Below, one piece after another: positions 8,584 through 17,839 of a stretch of DNA of 64,000 nt (its first letter is position 1; the number at the start of each line of letters is the position of its first letter). Both the position numbers and the translations under genes were made by a program. The notes under the pieces were generated by a model that was not told the origin of the DNA, ran no database searches, and saw nothing but the letters and a program-made list of their open reading frames with translations. Source of the DNA: Pseudomonadota bacterium (GTDB taxonomy: Bacteria > Pseudomonadota > Alphaproteobacteria > Acetobacterales > Acetobacteraceae); the NCBI GenBank assembly GCA_021798915.1, contig JAJZBM010000002.1:62001-126000 (forward strand), written 5' to 3'.

Positions 8584-9630
8584 CTATAGCAATCCTTCGC
8601 GGCGCAGACTGAGCCATCTGCCATTGCCGACGATGACGTGGTCGTGCAGCGTGATCGAGAGAATCCGCGCCGCCTCGCGCACCTCGTTGGTCATTTCTAC
8701 ATCCTCGGGCGAGGGCGTCGGGTCGCCGCTCGGGTGGTTGTGGACCAGGATGAGCGCCGAGGCGTGCAGCTCCAGCGCCCGCTTCACCACTTCGCGCGGA
8801 TAGACCGGCGTGTGGTTGACGGTGCCGCGCGCCAGCACTTCATCGGCGAGCAGATGGTTGCGGTTGTCGAGGAACAGCACCCGGAACTGTTCCACCCGCT
8901 CGCGCGCCAGGATGGCATTGAGGTAATCCATCAGCCGGTCCCAGTTATTGAGCACCGGCCGCGCCAGCACCTCCGCCCGCGCCAGACGCAGCGCCGCCGC
9001 CTGCACCAGCTTGATCGCCGCGACCCCGTGCATGCCAAGCCCGGGGGCGGCGAACAGGTCACGTTGGTTCGCCGTGAGTACAGCGGCGAAACTGCCGAAA
9101 TGATTGATGATCGCCTTGGCGAGCGGCTTGGTGTCGCCGCGCGGCTGGGCAAAGAACAACAGCATTTCCAGCAATTCGTAATCCGCCAGGGCCTCGGCGC
9201 CACGCCCGATCAGCTTTTCACGAAGCCGCGCGCGATGGCCGTGCGGGCCGGTGCTGGGAAACGGGAGATCCTGCGGGTCGGCGGCCGCCGGCCCGGGAGC
9301 ATCGGGTGCCGCGGCGCCGGCGCCGGCGGAGGGATCGGCGGCGATCGGCCGGGCGAGAAATTCCGCGACGTGATGCGCCGCCTCGGCGAAACCCGGCACG
9401 GCGCGCGACGGAGCCGCCGGCGCATCGACCGGCCACGGGGCGGCGGTCCAGGCCTCCTCGCCCCCCGGCGGCGCGAGCGGCGCCGGCGCCTCGCCCCAGG
9501 GGGCTGGCCGCCATGCGGATAGAACCTCGCGGCGGGCGAAACGCGCCACCTTTCTCTTGCCCCGCAGGTCTCGCCACAGCCCGGACAACCAGAACGACAA
9601 CACACCCTCCGCCGCCGCGCACATTGGCAT
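8584..9630 (-). CDS. radC: RadC family JAB/MPN-domain protein
   Basis: The C-terminal two thirds is a typical RadC protein: a helix-hairpin-helix region (LADYELLEMLLFFAQPRGDTKPLAK, then GLGMHGVAAIKLVQAAALR) followed by the JAMM metalloprotease-like motif HNHPSGDPTPSPEDVEMT. The role of RadC is unsettled despite the old name 'DNA repair protein'. The first 120 or so residues are a low-complexity Ala/Pro-rich extension not usual for the family, so the true start could be an internal codon nearer FPSTGPHGHR. The gene is preceded by an AT-rich stretch (9631-9705) that could hold its promoter. Confidence 0.88.
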   Translation of the reverse strand: MPMCAAAEGVLSFWLSGLWRDLRGKRKVARFARREVLSAWRPAPWGEAPAPLAPPGGEEAWTAAPWPVDAPAAPSRAVPGFAEAAHHVAEFLARPIAADPSAGAGAAAPDAPGPAAADPQDLPFPSTGPHGHRARLREKLIGRGAEALADYELLEMLLFFAQPRGDTKPLAKAIINHFGSFAAVLTANQRDLFAAPGLGMHGVAAIKLVQAAALRLARAEVLARPVLNNWDRLMDYLNAILARERVEQFRVLFLDNRNHLLADEVLARGTVNHTPVYPREVVKRALELHASALILVHNHPSGDPTPSPEDVEMTNEVREAARILSITLHDHVIVGNGRWLSLRREGLL

Positions 9631-9705
9631 TGGAGAGATTAATATTTCAACCTAAACTGGCGTATTGGATTAGTTTTTCACTTATTATTAACGTTTTCGC
9701 GCGCC

Positions 9706-9960
9706 TCACCCCCTGTCCGTCGCAAAGGCGTTGAAGGTGATCAGCGTGTAGGTATCCTTGACCCCCGGCAGTTTCTGGATCGCCTCGGTGACGAACATGC
9801 CGATATCCTGCTCCGGCTCGAGATAGAATTTGCCGAGGAGATCATACTGGCCGGAGGTTGAATACAGCTCCGAGAGCTGTGCGATAGTGTCGGCCGCCTC
9901 CCGCGCGACGCGATAGGCTTCGCCCATCTCGCATTTGATCATCACGAAAATCGCCCGCAT
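9706..9960 (-). CDS. Lrp/AsnC ligand-binding domain protein (stand-alone)
   Basis: An 84-residue protein, [20 protein letters not shown]..., equivalent to the C-terminal RAM/effector-binding half of Lrp/AsnC regulators without the DNA-binding half. The [31 protein letters not shown] pattern is the family's strand-helix-strand core. Such stand-alone domains assemble into oligomers and may bind amino acids. The ATG at 9960 follows GAGAGAGGAG. It is divergent from hppA. Confidence 0.85.
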   Translation of the reverse strand: MRAIFVMIKCEMGEAYRVAREAADTIAQLSELYSTSGQYDLLGKFYLEPEQDIGMFVTEAIQKLPGVKDTYTLITFNAFATDRG

Positions 9961-10226
9961 CCCGAACTCCTCTCTCTGCGCCAAAACGCGATGCGAAACC
10001 ATACGCGTGCGCGATGCAAATGCCGAGCCGCCGCCGTCCCGACTATGCGCTATCGGGCGAGGCCGGGGGGCTTTTCCCGGGGCGGTCATTCTGTCATGTT
10101 CGTGAACGCATCGTCGGCGGCGACGCCGCGCGGGGCAGGGTTGGGGCAGGGGTATCGTGCTCTTGTTATGCGCTTGTCGTCTCCGATCAGATCACCCGGA
10201 TCATAAAACATAAGGAACCGTCCCGG

Positions 10227-12326
10227 ATGCTTTTGGCCGAAATCATCGTCATTGCCTGTGGTGCCGTCGCCCTGGCCTATGGCTGGGCAACCGCCCGCGA
10301 AGTCCTTGCCGCCAGTCCCGGCACCGCCCGCATGCAGGAAATCGCCGGCGCGGTACAGGAAGGCGCGCGGGCCTATCTCAACCGCCAATACACCACCGTC
10401 GCCGCCGCCGGCATCGTCATTCTGATCATCCTCGGCGCGCTCCTCGGCCTTCGGGTCGCGATCGGCTTTCTGATCGGCGCCGTGCTCTCGGCGGCGGCCG
10501 GCTATGCCGGTATGAACGTCTCGGTGCGCGCCAATGTCCGCACCGCCGAGGCCTCGAAAAGCGGCCTTGCCGCCGGGCTGTCGCTGGCCTTCAAATCGGG
10601 CGCGATCACCGGGCTTCTGGTGGTCGGCCTCGGTCTCCTCGGTGTCACCCTCTATTACATCATTCTCCGCGCCATCATGCCCGGCGATGATCTCCGCCCG
10701 GTGCTGGAGGCGATGGTCGGGCTCTCCTTTGGCGCCTCGCTGATCTCGATCTTCGCCCGACTCGGCGGCGGCATCTTCACCAAGGGCGCCGATGTCGGCG
10801 CCGATCTGGTCGGCAAGGTCGAGGCCGGCATCCCCGAGGACGACCCCCGCAACCCCGCCGTGATCGCCGACAATGTCGGCGACAATGTCGGCGACTGCGC
10901 CGGCATGGCGGCCGATCTGTTCGAGACCTACGTCGTCACGGTGGTCGCGACGATGCTGCTGACGGCGATCAATTTCACCGGCCAGATTCGGGACCTCCTG
11001 CTGTTCCTGCCGCTCTTGATCGGCGGTGTCTGCATCGTCACCTCGATCATCGGCACCTATTTCGTCCGACTCGGGCATGACGGCAACATCATGCGCGCGC
11101 TCTACAAGGGGCTGATCGTCACCGGCGGCCTCTCGGTGGTGGCGATCGCGCTGGTGATCGCCGCACTCACCGGGTTTTCGACCGCGATTCCGACCGCCTC
11201 CGGCGGCGCCGTCACCGGCGGCGGGCTCTTCGTCTGCGCCCTGATCGGACTTGCCGTCACCGGGCTGATCGTCTGGATCACCGAGTTTTACACCTCGACC
11301 GCCTATCGCCCGGTGCGCAGCATCGCGCAAAGCTCCACCACCGGGCATGGCACCAATGTCATCCAGGGCCTCGCGGTCTCGATGGAGGCGACGGCGCTGC
11401 CCGTGGTGGTGATCTCGGCCGGCATCATCGCCGCCTCCCTCACCGCCGGGCTCTATGGGATTTCGATCGCCGCGACGACGATGCTGGCGCTCGCCGGTAT
11501 GATCGTCGCCCTCGACGCCTATGGGCCGGTCACCGACAATGCCGGCGGCATCGCCGAGATGGCCGATCTGCCGAAAGAGGTGCGGGTGACGACGGATGCG
11601 CTGGATGCGGTCGGCAACACCACCAAGGCGGTCACCAAAGGCTATGCCATCGGCTCCGCCGGGCTTGCCTCGCTAGTGCTGTTCGCCGCCTATTCCGAGG
11701 ATCTGAAACATTATTTCCCGCGCCTCGACGTGCATTTCAATCTCCAGGATCCGTTCGTCGTCATCGGGCTCTTCATCGGCGGGCTGCTGCCGTATCTGTT
11801 CGGGGCGCTCGGCATGACCGCGGTCGGCCGTGCCGCCGGCGCGGTGGTGGTGGAGGTGCGGCGGCAGTTCCGCGAGATCCCCGGCATCATGGAAGGCACC
11901 GGACGCCCGGAATATGGCCGCGCCGTCGATCTGCTGACCCGGGCCGCGATCCGCGAGATGATCGCACCCTCGCTCTTGCCGGTGCTGGCGCCGGTGGTGC
12001 TGTTTTTCGTGGTCGACGCGATCGATGGCGCCGCCGCCGGCTTCAGCGCGCTTGGTGCGATGCTGCTCGGCACCATCGTCACCGGCCTGTTCGTCGCGAT
12101 TTCGATGACCTCGGGCGGTGGCGCTTGGGACAACGCCAAGAAATACATCGAGGAGGGTCATCACGGCGGCAAAGGATCCGACGCCCATAAGGCGGCGGTG
12201 ACCGGCGATACCGTCGGCGATCCCTACAAGGACACCGCCGGGCCGGCGGTCAATCCGATGATCAAGATCACCAATATCGTCGCGCTGCTGCTCCTCGCCA
12301 TCCTTGCCAAATGGTTGGGCGGCTAG
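10227..12326 (+). CDS. hppA: Membrane-bound proton-translocating pyrophosphatase
   Basis: A 699-residue, roughly 16-helix integral membrane protein that couples pyrophosphate hydrolysis to proton pumping. The substrate/metal loop [47 protein letters not shown] is complete (reported here in parts: [11 protein letters not shown] and [12 protein letters not shown]), and the late [12 protein letters not shown] and [14 protein letters not shown] motifs are intact. [10 protein letters not shown] carries Lys where potassium-dependent enzymes have Ala, which marks the potassium-independent subclass. The start at 10227 is preceded by AAGGAACC. Monocistronic. Confidence 0.96.
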   Translation: MLLAEIIVIACGAVALAYGWATAREVLAASPGTARMQEIAGAVQEGARAYLNRQYTTVAAAGIVILIILGALLGLRVAIGFLIGAVLSAAAGYAGMNVSVRANVRTAEASKSGLAAGLSLAFKSGAITGLLVVGLGLLGVTLYYIILRAIMPGDDLRPVLEAMVGLSFGASLISIFARLGGGIFTKGADVGADLVGKVEAGIPEDDPRNPAVIADNVGDNVGDCAGMAADLFETYVVTVVATMLLTAINFTGQIRDLLLFLPLLIGGVCIVTSIIGTYFVRLGHDGNIMRALYKGLIVTGGLSVVAIALVIAALTGFSTAIPTASGGAVTGGGLFVCALIGLAVTGLIVWITEFYTSTAYRPVRSIAQSSTTGHGTNVIQGLAVSMEATALPVVVISAGIIAASLTAGLYGISIAATTMLALAGMIVALDAYGPVTDNAGGIAEMADLPKEVRVTTDALDAVGNTTKAVTKGYAIGSAGLASLVLFAAYSEDLKHYFPRLDVHFNLQDPFVVIGLFIGGLLPYLFGALGMTAVGRAAGAVVVEVRRQFREIPGIMEGTGRPEYGRAVDLLTRAAIREMIAPSLLPVLAPVVLFFVVDAIDGAAAGFSALGAMLLGTIVTGLFVAISMTSGGGAWDNAKKYIEEGHHGGKGSDAHKAAVTGDTVGDPYKDTAGPAVNPMIKITNIVALLLLAILAKWLGG

Positions 12327-12335
12327 ACAGGGGCC

Positions 12336-12360
12336 GGGCCGGGGGACGATCCCTCGGCCC
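12336..12360 (+). terminator. Hairpin after hppA
   Basis: Arms 12336-12345 and 12351-12360 form a 10-bp GC-rich stem with one G-U pair and a 5-base loop, 9 bp after the hppA stop. The following sequence has only a weak T-rich stretch (ctttattt) about 10 bases on, so termination efficiency is uncertain. The convergent DUF2892 gene ends 12 bp later, so the structure could serve both sides. Confidence 0.45.
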
Positions 12361-12371
12361 GATCCCGGGCT

Positions 12372-12578
12372 TTATTTCGCGTCCTTGGCCATCGGACAGG
12401 TCCGCATGCCGAGGACGGCGTAAAGCGGGCAAAACCGCATCAGCGCGGTCGCGATAGGAATGATGCCGATCAGCCCGACCCAGCGCCATTCGCCCTGGTC
12501 AAAGGCGGCGAAGGCGAGAAGGGCGATCCCGATCACGATGCGGATGATCCGGTCAAGGGCTCCGACATTGGCGGTCAT
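12372..12578 (-). CDS. DUF2892 (YgaP-like) small membrane protein
   Basis: A 68-residue protein beginning MTANVGALDRIIRIVIGIAL and containing two membrane helices around a short loop, ending with the CPLYAVLGMRTCPM motif. This is the DUF2892 pattern, found alone or fused to rhodanese domains; the paired cysteines are typical. No rhodanese domain is adjacent. The biochemical role is not established for stand-alone copies. Confidence 0.88.
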   Translation of the reverse strand: MTANVGALDRIIRIVIGIALLAFAAFDQGEWRWVGLIGIIPIATALMRFCPLYAVLGMRTCPMAKDAK

Positions 12579-12724
12579 GTTTCCAACTCCTCATGCAAGC
12601 CGGACGGAATTCCGGTCTTTTGTTTCATATAGGAAAAGTTTTGCCGCCTGAAATCCCCCCTCGGGCCGCGCTTTCTTCGCGGCGGCGGGTATCCGATGTC
12701 ACCTCTCACGCCGCATGCGGCCCT

Positions 12725-13366
12725 TCATTTGTCCTGCAACGCCGGCTTCCGCCGTGCGACGAGATCGATCAGGGCGGAACGGCCGCGATGTCCTTCGCCT
12801 TCATGGATGTCGCGATCGACGGCGGCAAGCAGCAGGATGTCGGCCGCGGCGAATGCCTCGCGCAGCATCGTTTCGGTATAGAGATGCGCGACGTCGGACG
12901 GCCCTCCGGTTTTATAGGCGAGTTGTTCGACCCGGTACCCCTCCAGGAGCAGGATCCCGCCAGGCTTGAGCGCGGCGAGCATGTTGGCGAAGAGGCGCGG
13001 GCGGAAATCCGGGGAAGCGAACTGAATGAAAATGGCGACCACCGCATCATAGGCCGCTTCCGGCCAGGCCCAGTTGCGAAGATCGGCGGTCTCGCAGCGA
13101 AGCGTGACGCCGCGCGCGTCCGCCAGTTTCTCGGCTTTCTCGCGTGCTTTGGGGGAAAAATCGACCGACAACACATCCATGCCCCGCTCGGCGAGAAAGA
13201 CGCCGTTCCGCCCCTCCCCATCGGCGACGGCGAGCACTGTCCCGCCCGGTTTCAAGCGCCCGGCCTCGCGCGCCAGGAACGCATTCGGCTTGGTGCCGAA
13301 AACATAGTCCGGTGCGGCGAAGCGGGTTTCCCAGCGTTGCAGGTCTGGCGGTGTCGTGTCGCTCAT
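12725..13366 (-). CDS. Class I SAM-dependent methyltransferase (TehB-like)
   Basis: A 213-residue small methyltransferase. The opening WETRFAAPDYVFGTKPNAFL resembles the W..R(Y/F)...(Y/F)G..P...L start of TehB/thiopurine-type enzymes, and motif I reads VLAVADGEGRNGVFLAERG, with VLSVDFSP following. I chose the ATG at 13366 (MSDTTPP...) because the 11 extra upstream residues are not conserved-looking. Substrate unknown; members often methylate small thiols or metalloids. Divergent from the acyl-CoA synthetase gene. Confidence 0.82.
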   Translation of the reverse strand: MSDTTPPDLQRWETRFAAPDYVFGTKPNAFLAREAGRLKPGGTVLAVADGEGRNGVFLAERGMDVLSVDFSPKAREKAEKLADARGVTLRCETADLRNWAWPEAAYDAVVAIFIQFASPDFRPRLFANMLAALKPGGILLLEGYRVEQLAYKTGGPSDVAHLYTETMLREAFAAADILLLAAVDRDIHEGEGHRGRSALIDLVARRKPALQDK

Positions 13367-13531
13367 GGAGATCTCGCTCGATCGTAACGAAAGACGCATT
13401 TTGGGGAAGATTTTTCGATCTAAAAGGAGAATCGAACAGACGCGGACGACGCGACGATAATGGCGAAAATCTCCCGACCTTTACCCAAAGCGCGTAACCC
13501 GCTCTAATCGCATCGGAGGAACGTGCCCATC

Positions 13532-15157
13532 ATGGATGACCGCGATCTGCCGCGCAATCCGGCCAATTACGTGCCGCTCTCGCCGCTCTCCTTCTTGCTG
13601 CGCACGGCGCGAATCTGGGGCCGGCGCACCGCCATCATCCACGGCGCGCGGCGCATCACCTATGCCGAGATGCTGACGCGCTGCCGCCGCCTGGCCGCGG
13701 CGCTGGCGCGCCTGGGGGTGGGGCCGGGCGATACCGTCGCCGTCATCGCGCCCAACGTGCCGGCGCTTTTGGAAGCGCATTACGCGGTGCCGGGGCTCGG
13801 CGCCGTGCTCTGCCCGATCAACACCCGGCTCGATGCCGCGACCATCGCCTTCATCCTCCGCCATGCCGAAGCCAAGGTCCTGCTCGCCGACCGTGAACTG
13901 GTCGGAACGGTGGCCCCGGCGCTGGCCAGCCTCGCGTCGCCGCCCCGGGTGGTGGACATCGCCGATGCCGAGCTGGCGGAGGCGCGGGCGATCGGGGCGG
14001 TCGAATACGAGGATTTCCTCGCCGGCGGCGATCCTGCCTTCGCGCTCTCTCTCCCCGCGGATGAATGGGCGGCGATCGGGCTTGGCTATACCTCCGGCAC
14101 CACCGCCGACCCCAAGGGGGTGGTGACGCATCATCGCGGCGCCTATCTCAACGCCACCGCCATGGTCCTCGAATTCGGCCTGACGCCGGAGAGCGTCTAT
14201 CTCTGGACGCTGCCGATGTTCCATTGCAATGGCTGGACCTTCACCTGGAGCGTGACGCTGGCCGGGGGCACGCATGTCTGTCTCCGCCGCGTCGATCCGG
14301 CGCTGATTTTCCCGCTGATCGCCGAGCACGGGGTCACCCATCTCTGCGGCGCGCCGGTGGTGCTCAACATGCTGATCCACGCGCCGGAGACTATACGCCG
14401 CCGCGTCGCGCATCCGGTCCACATCATGACCGGCGGCGCGGCGCCGCCCTCCATCGTCATCGAACGCATGGAGGCGCTCGGGTTCGAGGTCCATCATCTC
14501 TACGGCCTCACCGAAACCTATGGCCCGGCGACGGTGAATGCCTGGCAGCCCGAGCGCGCAGCGCTGCCGCTCGCCGAGAAGGCGCGATTCATGGCGCGTC
14601 AGGGGGTGCCGCATCCGCTGGCGTCGGACATGGCGGTGCTCGACCCGGTGACGATGGCGAGCGTCCCCGCCGATGGCCGGACGCTTGGCGAGTTGATGCT
14701 GCGCGGCAATACGGTGATGAAGGGCTATCTGAAGAACCCATCGGCGACCGAGGCCGCCTTCGCCGGCGGCTGGTTCCATACCGGCGATCTCGCCGTCCTG
14801 CATCCGGACGGCTATGCCGAAATCAAGGATCGCGCCAAAGACATCATCATCTCCGGCGGCGAGAATATCAGCTCGCTGGAAGTGGAGGAGACGCTGTTTC
14901 GCCACCCGGCGGTGCTCGAAGCCGCCGTGGTCGCGCGCCCGGATGAGAGATGGGGCGAGGTGCCGCATGCCTTCGTGACCCTGCGCGAGGGCGCCGGCGT
15001 GGTCACGGCGGAGGAGATCATCGCCTTCTGCCGTGCCCGGCTCGCCCATTTCAAATGCCCGCGTTACGTCACTTTCGGCCCGCTACCCAAGACCTCGACC
15101 GGCAAAATCCAGAAATTCACCCTCCGCGCGCAAGCCGAGAAAGGATCCGAGCCATGA
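13532..15157 (+). CDS. AMP-forming acyl-CoA synthetase
   Basis: A 541-residue ANL-superfamily ligase that activates a carboxylic acid as acyl-AMP and then acyl-CoA. Seen: the P-loop YTSGTTADPKGV, the FHCNGWTF segment typical of the AlkK/medium-chain type, the YGLTETYGP motif, the hinge IKDRAKDIIISGGENIS, and the catalytic lysine in TSTGKIQKF. The ATG at 13532 lies 11 bases after GGAGGA; a GTG three codons upstream is too close to that site. The stop overlaps the SDR start (ATGA), indicating translational coupling. Confidence 0.92.
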   Translation: MDDRDLPRNPANYVPLSPLSFLLRTARIWGRRTAIIHGARRITYAEMLTRCRRLAAALARLGVGPGDTVAVIAPNVPALLEAHYAVPGLGAVLCPINTRLDAATIAFILRHAEAKVLLADRELVGTVAPALASLASPPRVVDIADAELAEARAIGAVEYEDFLAGGDPAFALSLPADEWAAIGLGYTSGTTADPKGVVTHHRGAYLNATAMVLEFGLTPESVYLWTLPMFHCNGWTFTWSVTLAGGTHVCLRRVDPALIFPLIAEHGVTHLCGAPVVLNMLIHAPETIRRRVAHPVHIMTGGAAPPSIVIERMEALGFEVHHLYGLTETYGPATVNAWQPERAALPLAEKARFMARQGVPHPLASDMAVLDPVTMASVPADGRTLGELMLRGNTVMKGYLKNPSATEAAFAGGWFHTGDLAVLHPDGYAEIKDRAKDIIISGGENISSLEVEETLFRHPAVLEAAVVARPDERWGEVPHAFVTLREGAGVVTAEEIIAFCRARLAHFKCPRYVTFGPLPKTSTGKIQKFTLRAQAEKGSEP

Positions 15158-15912
15158 ACGCCTTCGATCTTTCGGGAAAAGCTGCCGTCGTCACCGGCGG
15201 CAATGGCGGGATCGGGCTCGGCATCGCGCGCGGGCTGAGCGCCGCCGGGGCACGAATCCTGCTGGTCGGGCGCAACGAGGAAAAGGGCGCGGCGGCGGTG
15301 GCCGAATTCGGCGCCGACAAAGCGGCGTTTCTCGCCGCCGATGTGACCCGCAAAAGCGAATGCGAGGCCCTGGTCGCGGCGGCGGTGGAAAAATTCGGCC
15401 GGCTCGATATCCTGGTCAACAATGCCGGTGTCTCGCTCCGCAAGGCGCCGGAGACCTATACCGAGGATGAATGGCGCACCATTCTCGAAACCAACCTCTC
15501 CAGCGTGTTTTTCGCCTCGCAAGCGGCGCATCCGGTGATGAAACGCGGCGGCGGCGGCAAAATCATCACTATCGGCTCGGTGATGTCGGTGCTCGCCGCG
15601 CCCTATAGTGCGCCCTATGCGGCGAGCAAGGGCGGGGTTCTGCAACTGACCAAGGCGCTGGCGACGGCGTGGGCGGCGGACAACATCCAGGTCAACGCCA
15701 TCCTGCCCGGCTGGATCGATACCGACATGACGAAGACGGCGCGCAAGGTCGTGACCGGGCTTCATGAGCACGTGCTCGCCCGCACCCCGGCGGCGCGCTG
15801 GGGTGAGCCCGGTGATCTCGCCGGCGCCGCGGTTTTCCTCGCCAGCCCGGCGTCCGATTTCGTCACCGGCGCTGGCCTGCCGGTCGATGGCGGCTATATG
15901 GTCAAGGCGTAA
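15154..15912 (+). CDS. Short-chain dehydrogenase/reductase
   Basis: A 252-residue classical SDR. The Rossmann glycine motif is TGGNGGIGLGIARG, the structural NNAG follows DILV, and the catalytic residues are visible as the Ser in TIGSVMS and Tyr/Lys in YAASK. The end GLPVDGGYMVKA is the usual oligomerisation tail. It overlaps the acyl-CoA synthetase by 4 bases, so it probably reduces or oxidises a hydroxyacyl/oxoacyl or alcohol intermediate in the same fatty- or carboxylic-acid pathway (inference). Confidence 0.9.
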   Translation: MNAFDLSGKAAVVTGGNGGIGLGIARGLSAAGARILLVGRNEEKGAAAVAEFGADKAAFLAADVTRKSECEALVAAAVEKFGRLDILVNNAGVSLRKAPETYTEDEWRTILETNLSSVFFASQAAHPVMKRGGGGKIITIGSVMSVLAAPYSAPYAASKGGVLQLTKALATAWAADNIQVNAILPGWIDTDMTKTARKVVTGLHEHVLARTPAARWGEPGDLAGAAVFLASPASDFVTGAGLPVDGGYMVKA

Positions 15913-15939
15913 TGGCTTGCCTTCGTTATCAATAACGGA

Positions 15940-16080
15940 TCAGTAATAATACCAGCCATAATGGTAATAGGGCTGCGGCGGGGGCGGCGGCGCCGCGCAC
16001 GCCGCCAGCGCCAGGGTGAGGCCGGCGATCCAGGCGGCAAGCCTGAGGTAGGGCGCGTTTTCGTGGCGGAAGCGGTTCAT
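15940..16080 (-). CDS. Small lipoprotein, Pro/Tyr-rich tail
   Basis: A 46-residue product: a basic N-terminus, a hydrophobic helix, then the lipobox LAAC, followed by AAPPPPPQPYYHYGWYYY. The lipobox fits lipid modification and export. The ATG at 16080 follows GGGGAGAGATC. The aromatic, Pro-rich tail is common in tiny alphaproteobacterial lipoproteins of unknown role. It lies opposite to and just upstream of the marR operon. Confidence 0.7.
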   Translation of the reverse strand: MNRFRHENAPYLRLAAWIAGLTLALAACAAPPPPPQPYYHYGWYYY

Positions 16081-16204
16081 GATCTCTCCCCGGTTGGTCG
16101 CGTCAGCGCCCGAGAATGCGCGCGAATTCCTGCCATTTGGTTTGCATGCCGCGCCGCGGGGAAATTTCAAATCGGCCTTGCGGATATTGCATGGCTGGTC
16201 CTGT

Positions 16205-16232
16205 TTGTGATAACCATAATCTTGCTTATAAT
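16205..16232 (+). promoter_or_regulatory. Likely sigma-70 promoter/operator of marR-emrAB
   Basis: TTGTGA (16205-16210) and TATAAT (16227-16232) are separated by 16 bases and lie 19 bases before the marR start codon. The whole stretch is strongly AT-rich against the GC-rich background and contains repeated ATAACC words, so autorepression by the MarR product at this site is plausible. Confidence 0.6.
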
Positions 16233-16250
16233 AACCGGAGGAGAAATCCC

Positions 16251-16748
16251 ATGCCCCAATCGCAACCCGATTTCATGTTCTATCTCCACGATGTCGCGCA
16301 TCTTTTGCGTATCATGGTCGATAAACGCGCGCGGATGCACGATATGACCCGGGCGCAATGGCTTATCCTCCTTCGCCTGCACCGCCAGCCCGGCATGTCG
16401 CAAAAGGAGCTGGCAGAGCTGCTCGAGGTCGAGCCGATCACCGTCGCCCGGCTGGTCGACCGGCTGGAGCAGCGGCAGATGGTGGAACGGCGCGCCGATC
16501 CCCATGACCGTCGGATCTGGCGGCTGCATCTTTTGCCCGACGCGGCCCCGCTGATCGGCGAGATCGAGGCCGAGCGCGACGATATCGCGCGCCTCCTCCG
16601 CCAGGGGATCGAGCCGGAAACCATCGCCGTCGTGCTCGAAGCCTTGAAGAAAATGAAGGCGACGCTGTGCGGCGAGTTGCGTTGCCAGCGCCGCCCCGAA
16701 CAAGTGCGCTTGCTGGCCGAGGAAGACACCACCGAGGAGGCTGCCTGA
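16251..16748 (+). CDS. MarR family transcriptional regulator
   Basis: A 165-residue winged-helix repressor. The MSQKELAELLEVEPITVARLVDRLEQRQMVERR segment (given here as MSQKELAEL then VARLVDRLE) is the recognition helix, and the DPHDRRIWRLHLL wing follows with the usual Asp/Arg pair. It starts at an ATG eight bases after GGAGG. It is the first gene of a three-gene operon with an EmrA/EmrB pump and likely represses it until a toxic ligand binds. Confidence 0.93.
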   Translation: MPQSQPDFMFYLHDVAHLLRIMVDKRARMHDMTRAQWLILLRLHRQPGMSQKELAELLEVEPITVARLVDRLEQRQMVERRADPHDRRIWRLHLLPDAAPLIGEIEAERDDIARLLRQGIEPETIAVVLEALKKMKATLCGELRCQRRPEQVRLLAEEDTTEEAA

Positions 16749-17836
16749 TGTCGCAAGCCAGCGCCACGATGTCGGCGCGTGACGTTGAGGTCGCCGCCCG
16801 GCCGCGGCGGAAAACACGTCTGTTGCGCACGGTTCTGATGCTGGGGGGCATCGCCGTCGTTGCCGCCGGCGCGCTCGGGGCGTGGCTGATGGGCGGGCGC
16901 TATGCCTATACCGATGATGCCTATGTCGAGGCCGCCCTGCTCCCGGTTTCGACCGATGTCTCCGGCCTGGTCGGCGAGGTCGCGGTGCATGAGGGCGAGC
17001 ATGTCGCGAAGGGACAAATCCTGTTTCGTCTCGACCCGCGCCAGTTCGAGATCGCGCTCGCCGGCGCGCGCGCCACTCTCGCCGAAACCGCGCTCACCAT
17101 GACGGCGATGAAGCATGATTATCGCCGCATGCTCCATGATATCGACGCCAAGGCGGCGCAGGTCGCCGATGACCAGGCCAATCTCGGCCGCTTCGCCAAT
17201 CTGGTGAAAACCGGCGGTGTCACCCGCGTGGAATACGACGATGCGCGCTACCGGCTCGCCGCCGATCAGCAGGCGCTCGAGAGTCTGCGCGCCCAGGCCG
17301 AGGCGCAGCTCGCCCGCTTGAGCGGCAACCCCGATGTCGATGTCACCGAGACGCCGCAATACCGCGAAGCCGCGGCGCGGGTCGATGAGGCACAGCGCGA
17401 ACTCGATCACGCCGTGGTGCGCGCGCCGTTTTCGGGGATCGTCACCCAAGTCGATCACCTCCAGCCCGGCCAATATCTCGCCGCCTCGACCGGCGCGTTC
17501 GGCCTGGTCTCCGATGAACATGTCTGGGTCGAGGCGCAGCCCAAGGAGACCGAGCTGACCTGGGTCAAGCCCGGCGATCCCGTCGATGTCACCGTCGATA
17601 CCTATCCCGGCCGGGTCTGGCACGGCGTCGTCGAAAGCATCGCGCCGAGCGCCGATTCGCAATTTTCCCTGCTTCCAGCACAGAATTCTTCCGGCAACTG
17701 GGTCAAGGTGGTGCAGCGCATCCGAGTGCGGGTGCAGGTTGACCGCGCGCCCGGCGACCCGGCGCTCCGGACCGGCATGAGCGTCGAGACCGAGATCGAC
17801 ACCGGCCATCACCGTACCCTCAAGGATCTGTTCTGA
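16748..17836 (+). CDS. emrA: HlyD/EmrA family efflux periplasmic adaptor
   Basis: A 362-residue membrane-fusion protein: a cytoplasmic basic N-terminus, one membrane helix (about residues 34-53), a biotinyl-lipoyl half (YTDDAYVEA...GLVGEVAVHEGEHVAKGQILFRLD), a coiled-coil hairpin (ARATLAETALTMTAM to LESLRAQAEAQ), the second lipoyl half with APFSGIVTQV, and a beta-barrel with PKETELTWVKPGDPV. It links an inner-membrane pump to an outer-membrane channel. Its ATG overlaps the marR stop (ATGA) and emrB follows after 3 bases. Confidence 0.93.
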   Translation: MSQASATMSARDVEVAARPRRKTRLLRTVLMLGGIAVVAAGALGAWLMGGRYAYTDDAYVEAALLPVSTDVSGLVGEVAVHEGEHVAKGQILFRLDPRQFEIALAGARATLAETALTMTAMKHDYRRMLHDIDAKAAQVADDQANLGRFANLVKTGGVTRVEYDDARYRLAADQQALESLRAQAEAQLARLSGNPDVDVTETPQYREAAARVDEAQRELDHAVVRAPFSGIVTQVDHLQPGQYLAASTGAFGLVSDEHVWVEAQPKETELTWVKPGDPVDVTVDTYPGRVWHGVVESIAPSADSQFSLLPAQNSSGNWVKVVQRIRVRVQVDRAPGDPALRTGMSVETEIDTGHHRTLKDLF

Positions 17837-17839
17837 GCC

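Noticed and set aside
12600-12640. Terminator near ccggaattccgg
   Set aside because: A short palindrome with a T-rich tail on the plus strand, but no plus-strand gene ends there.
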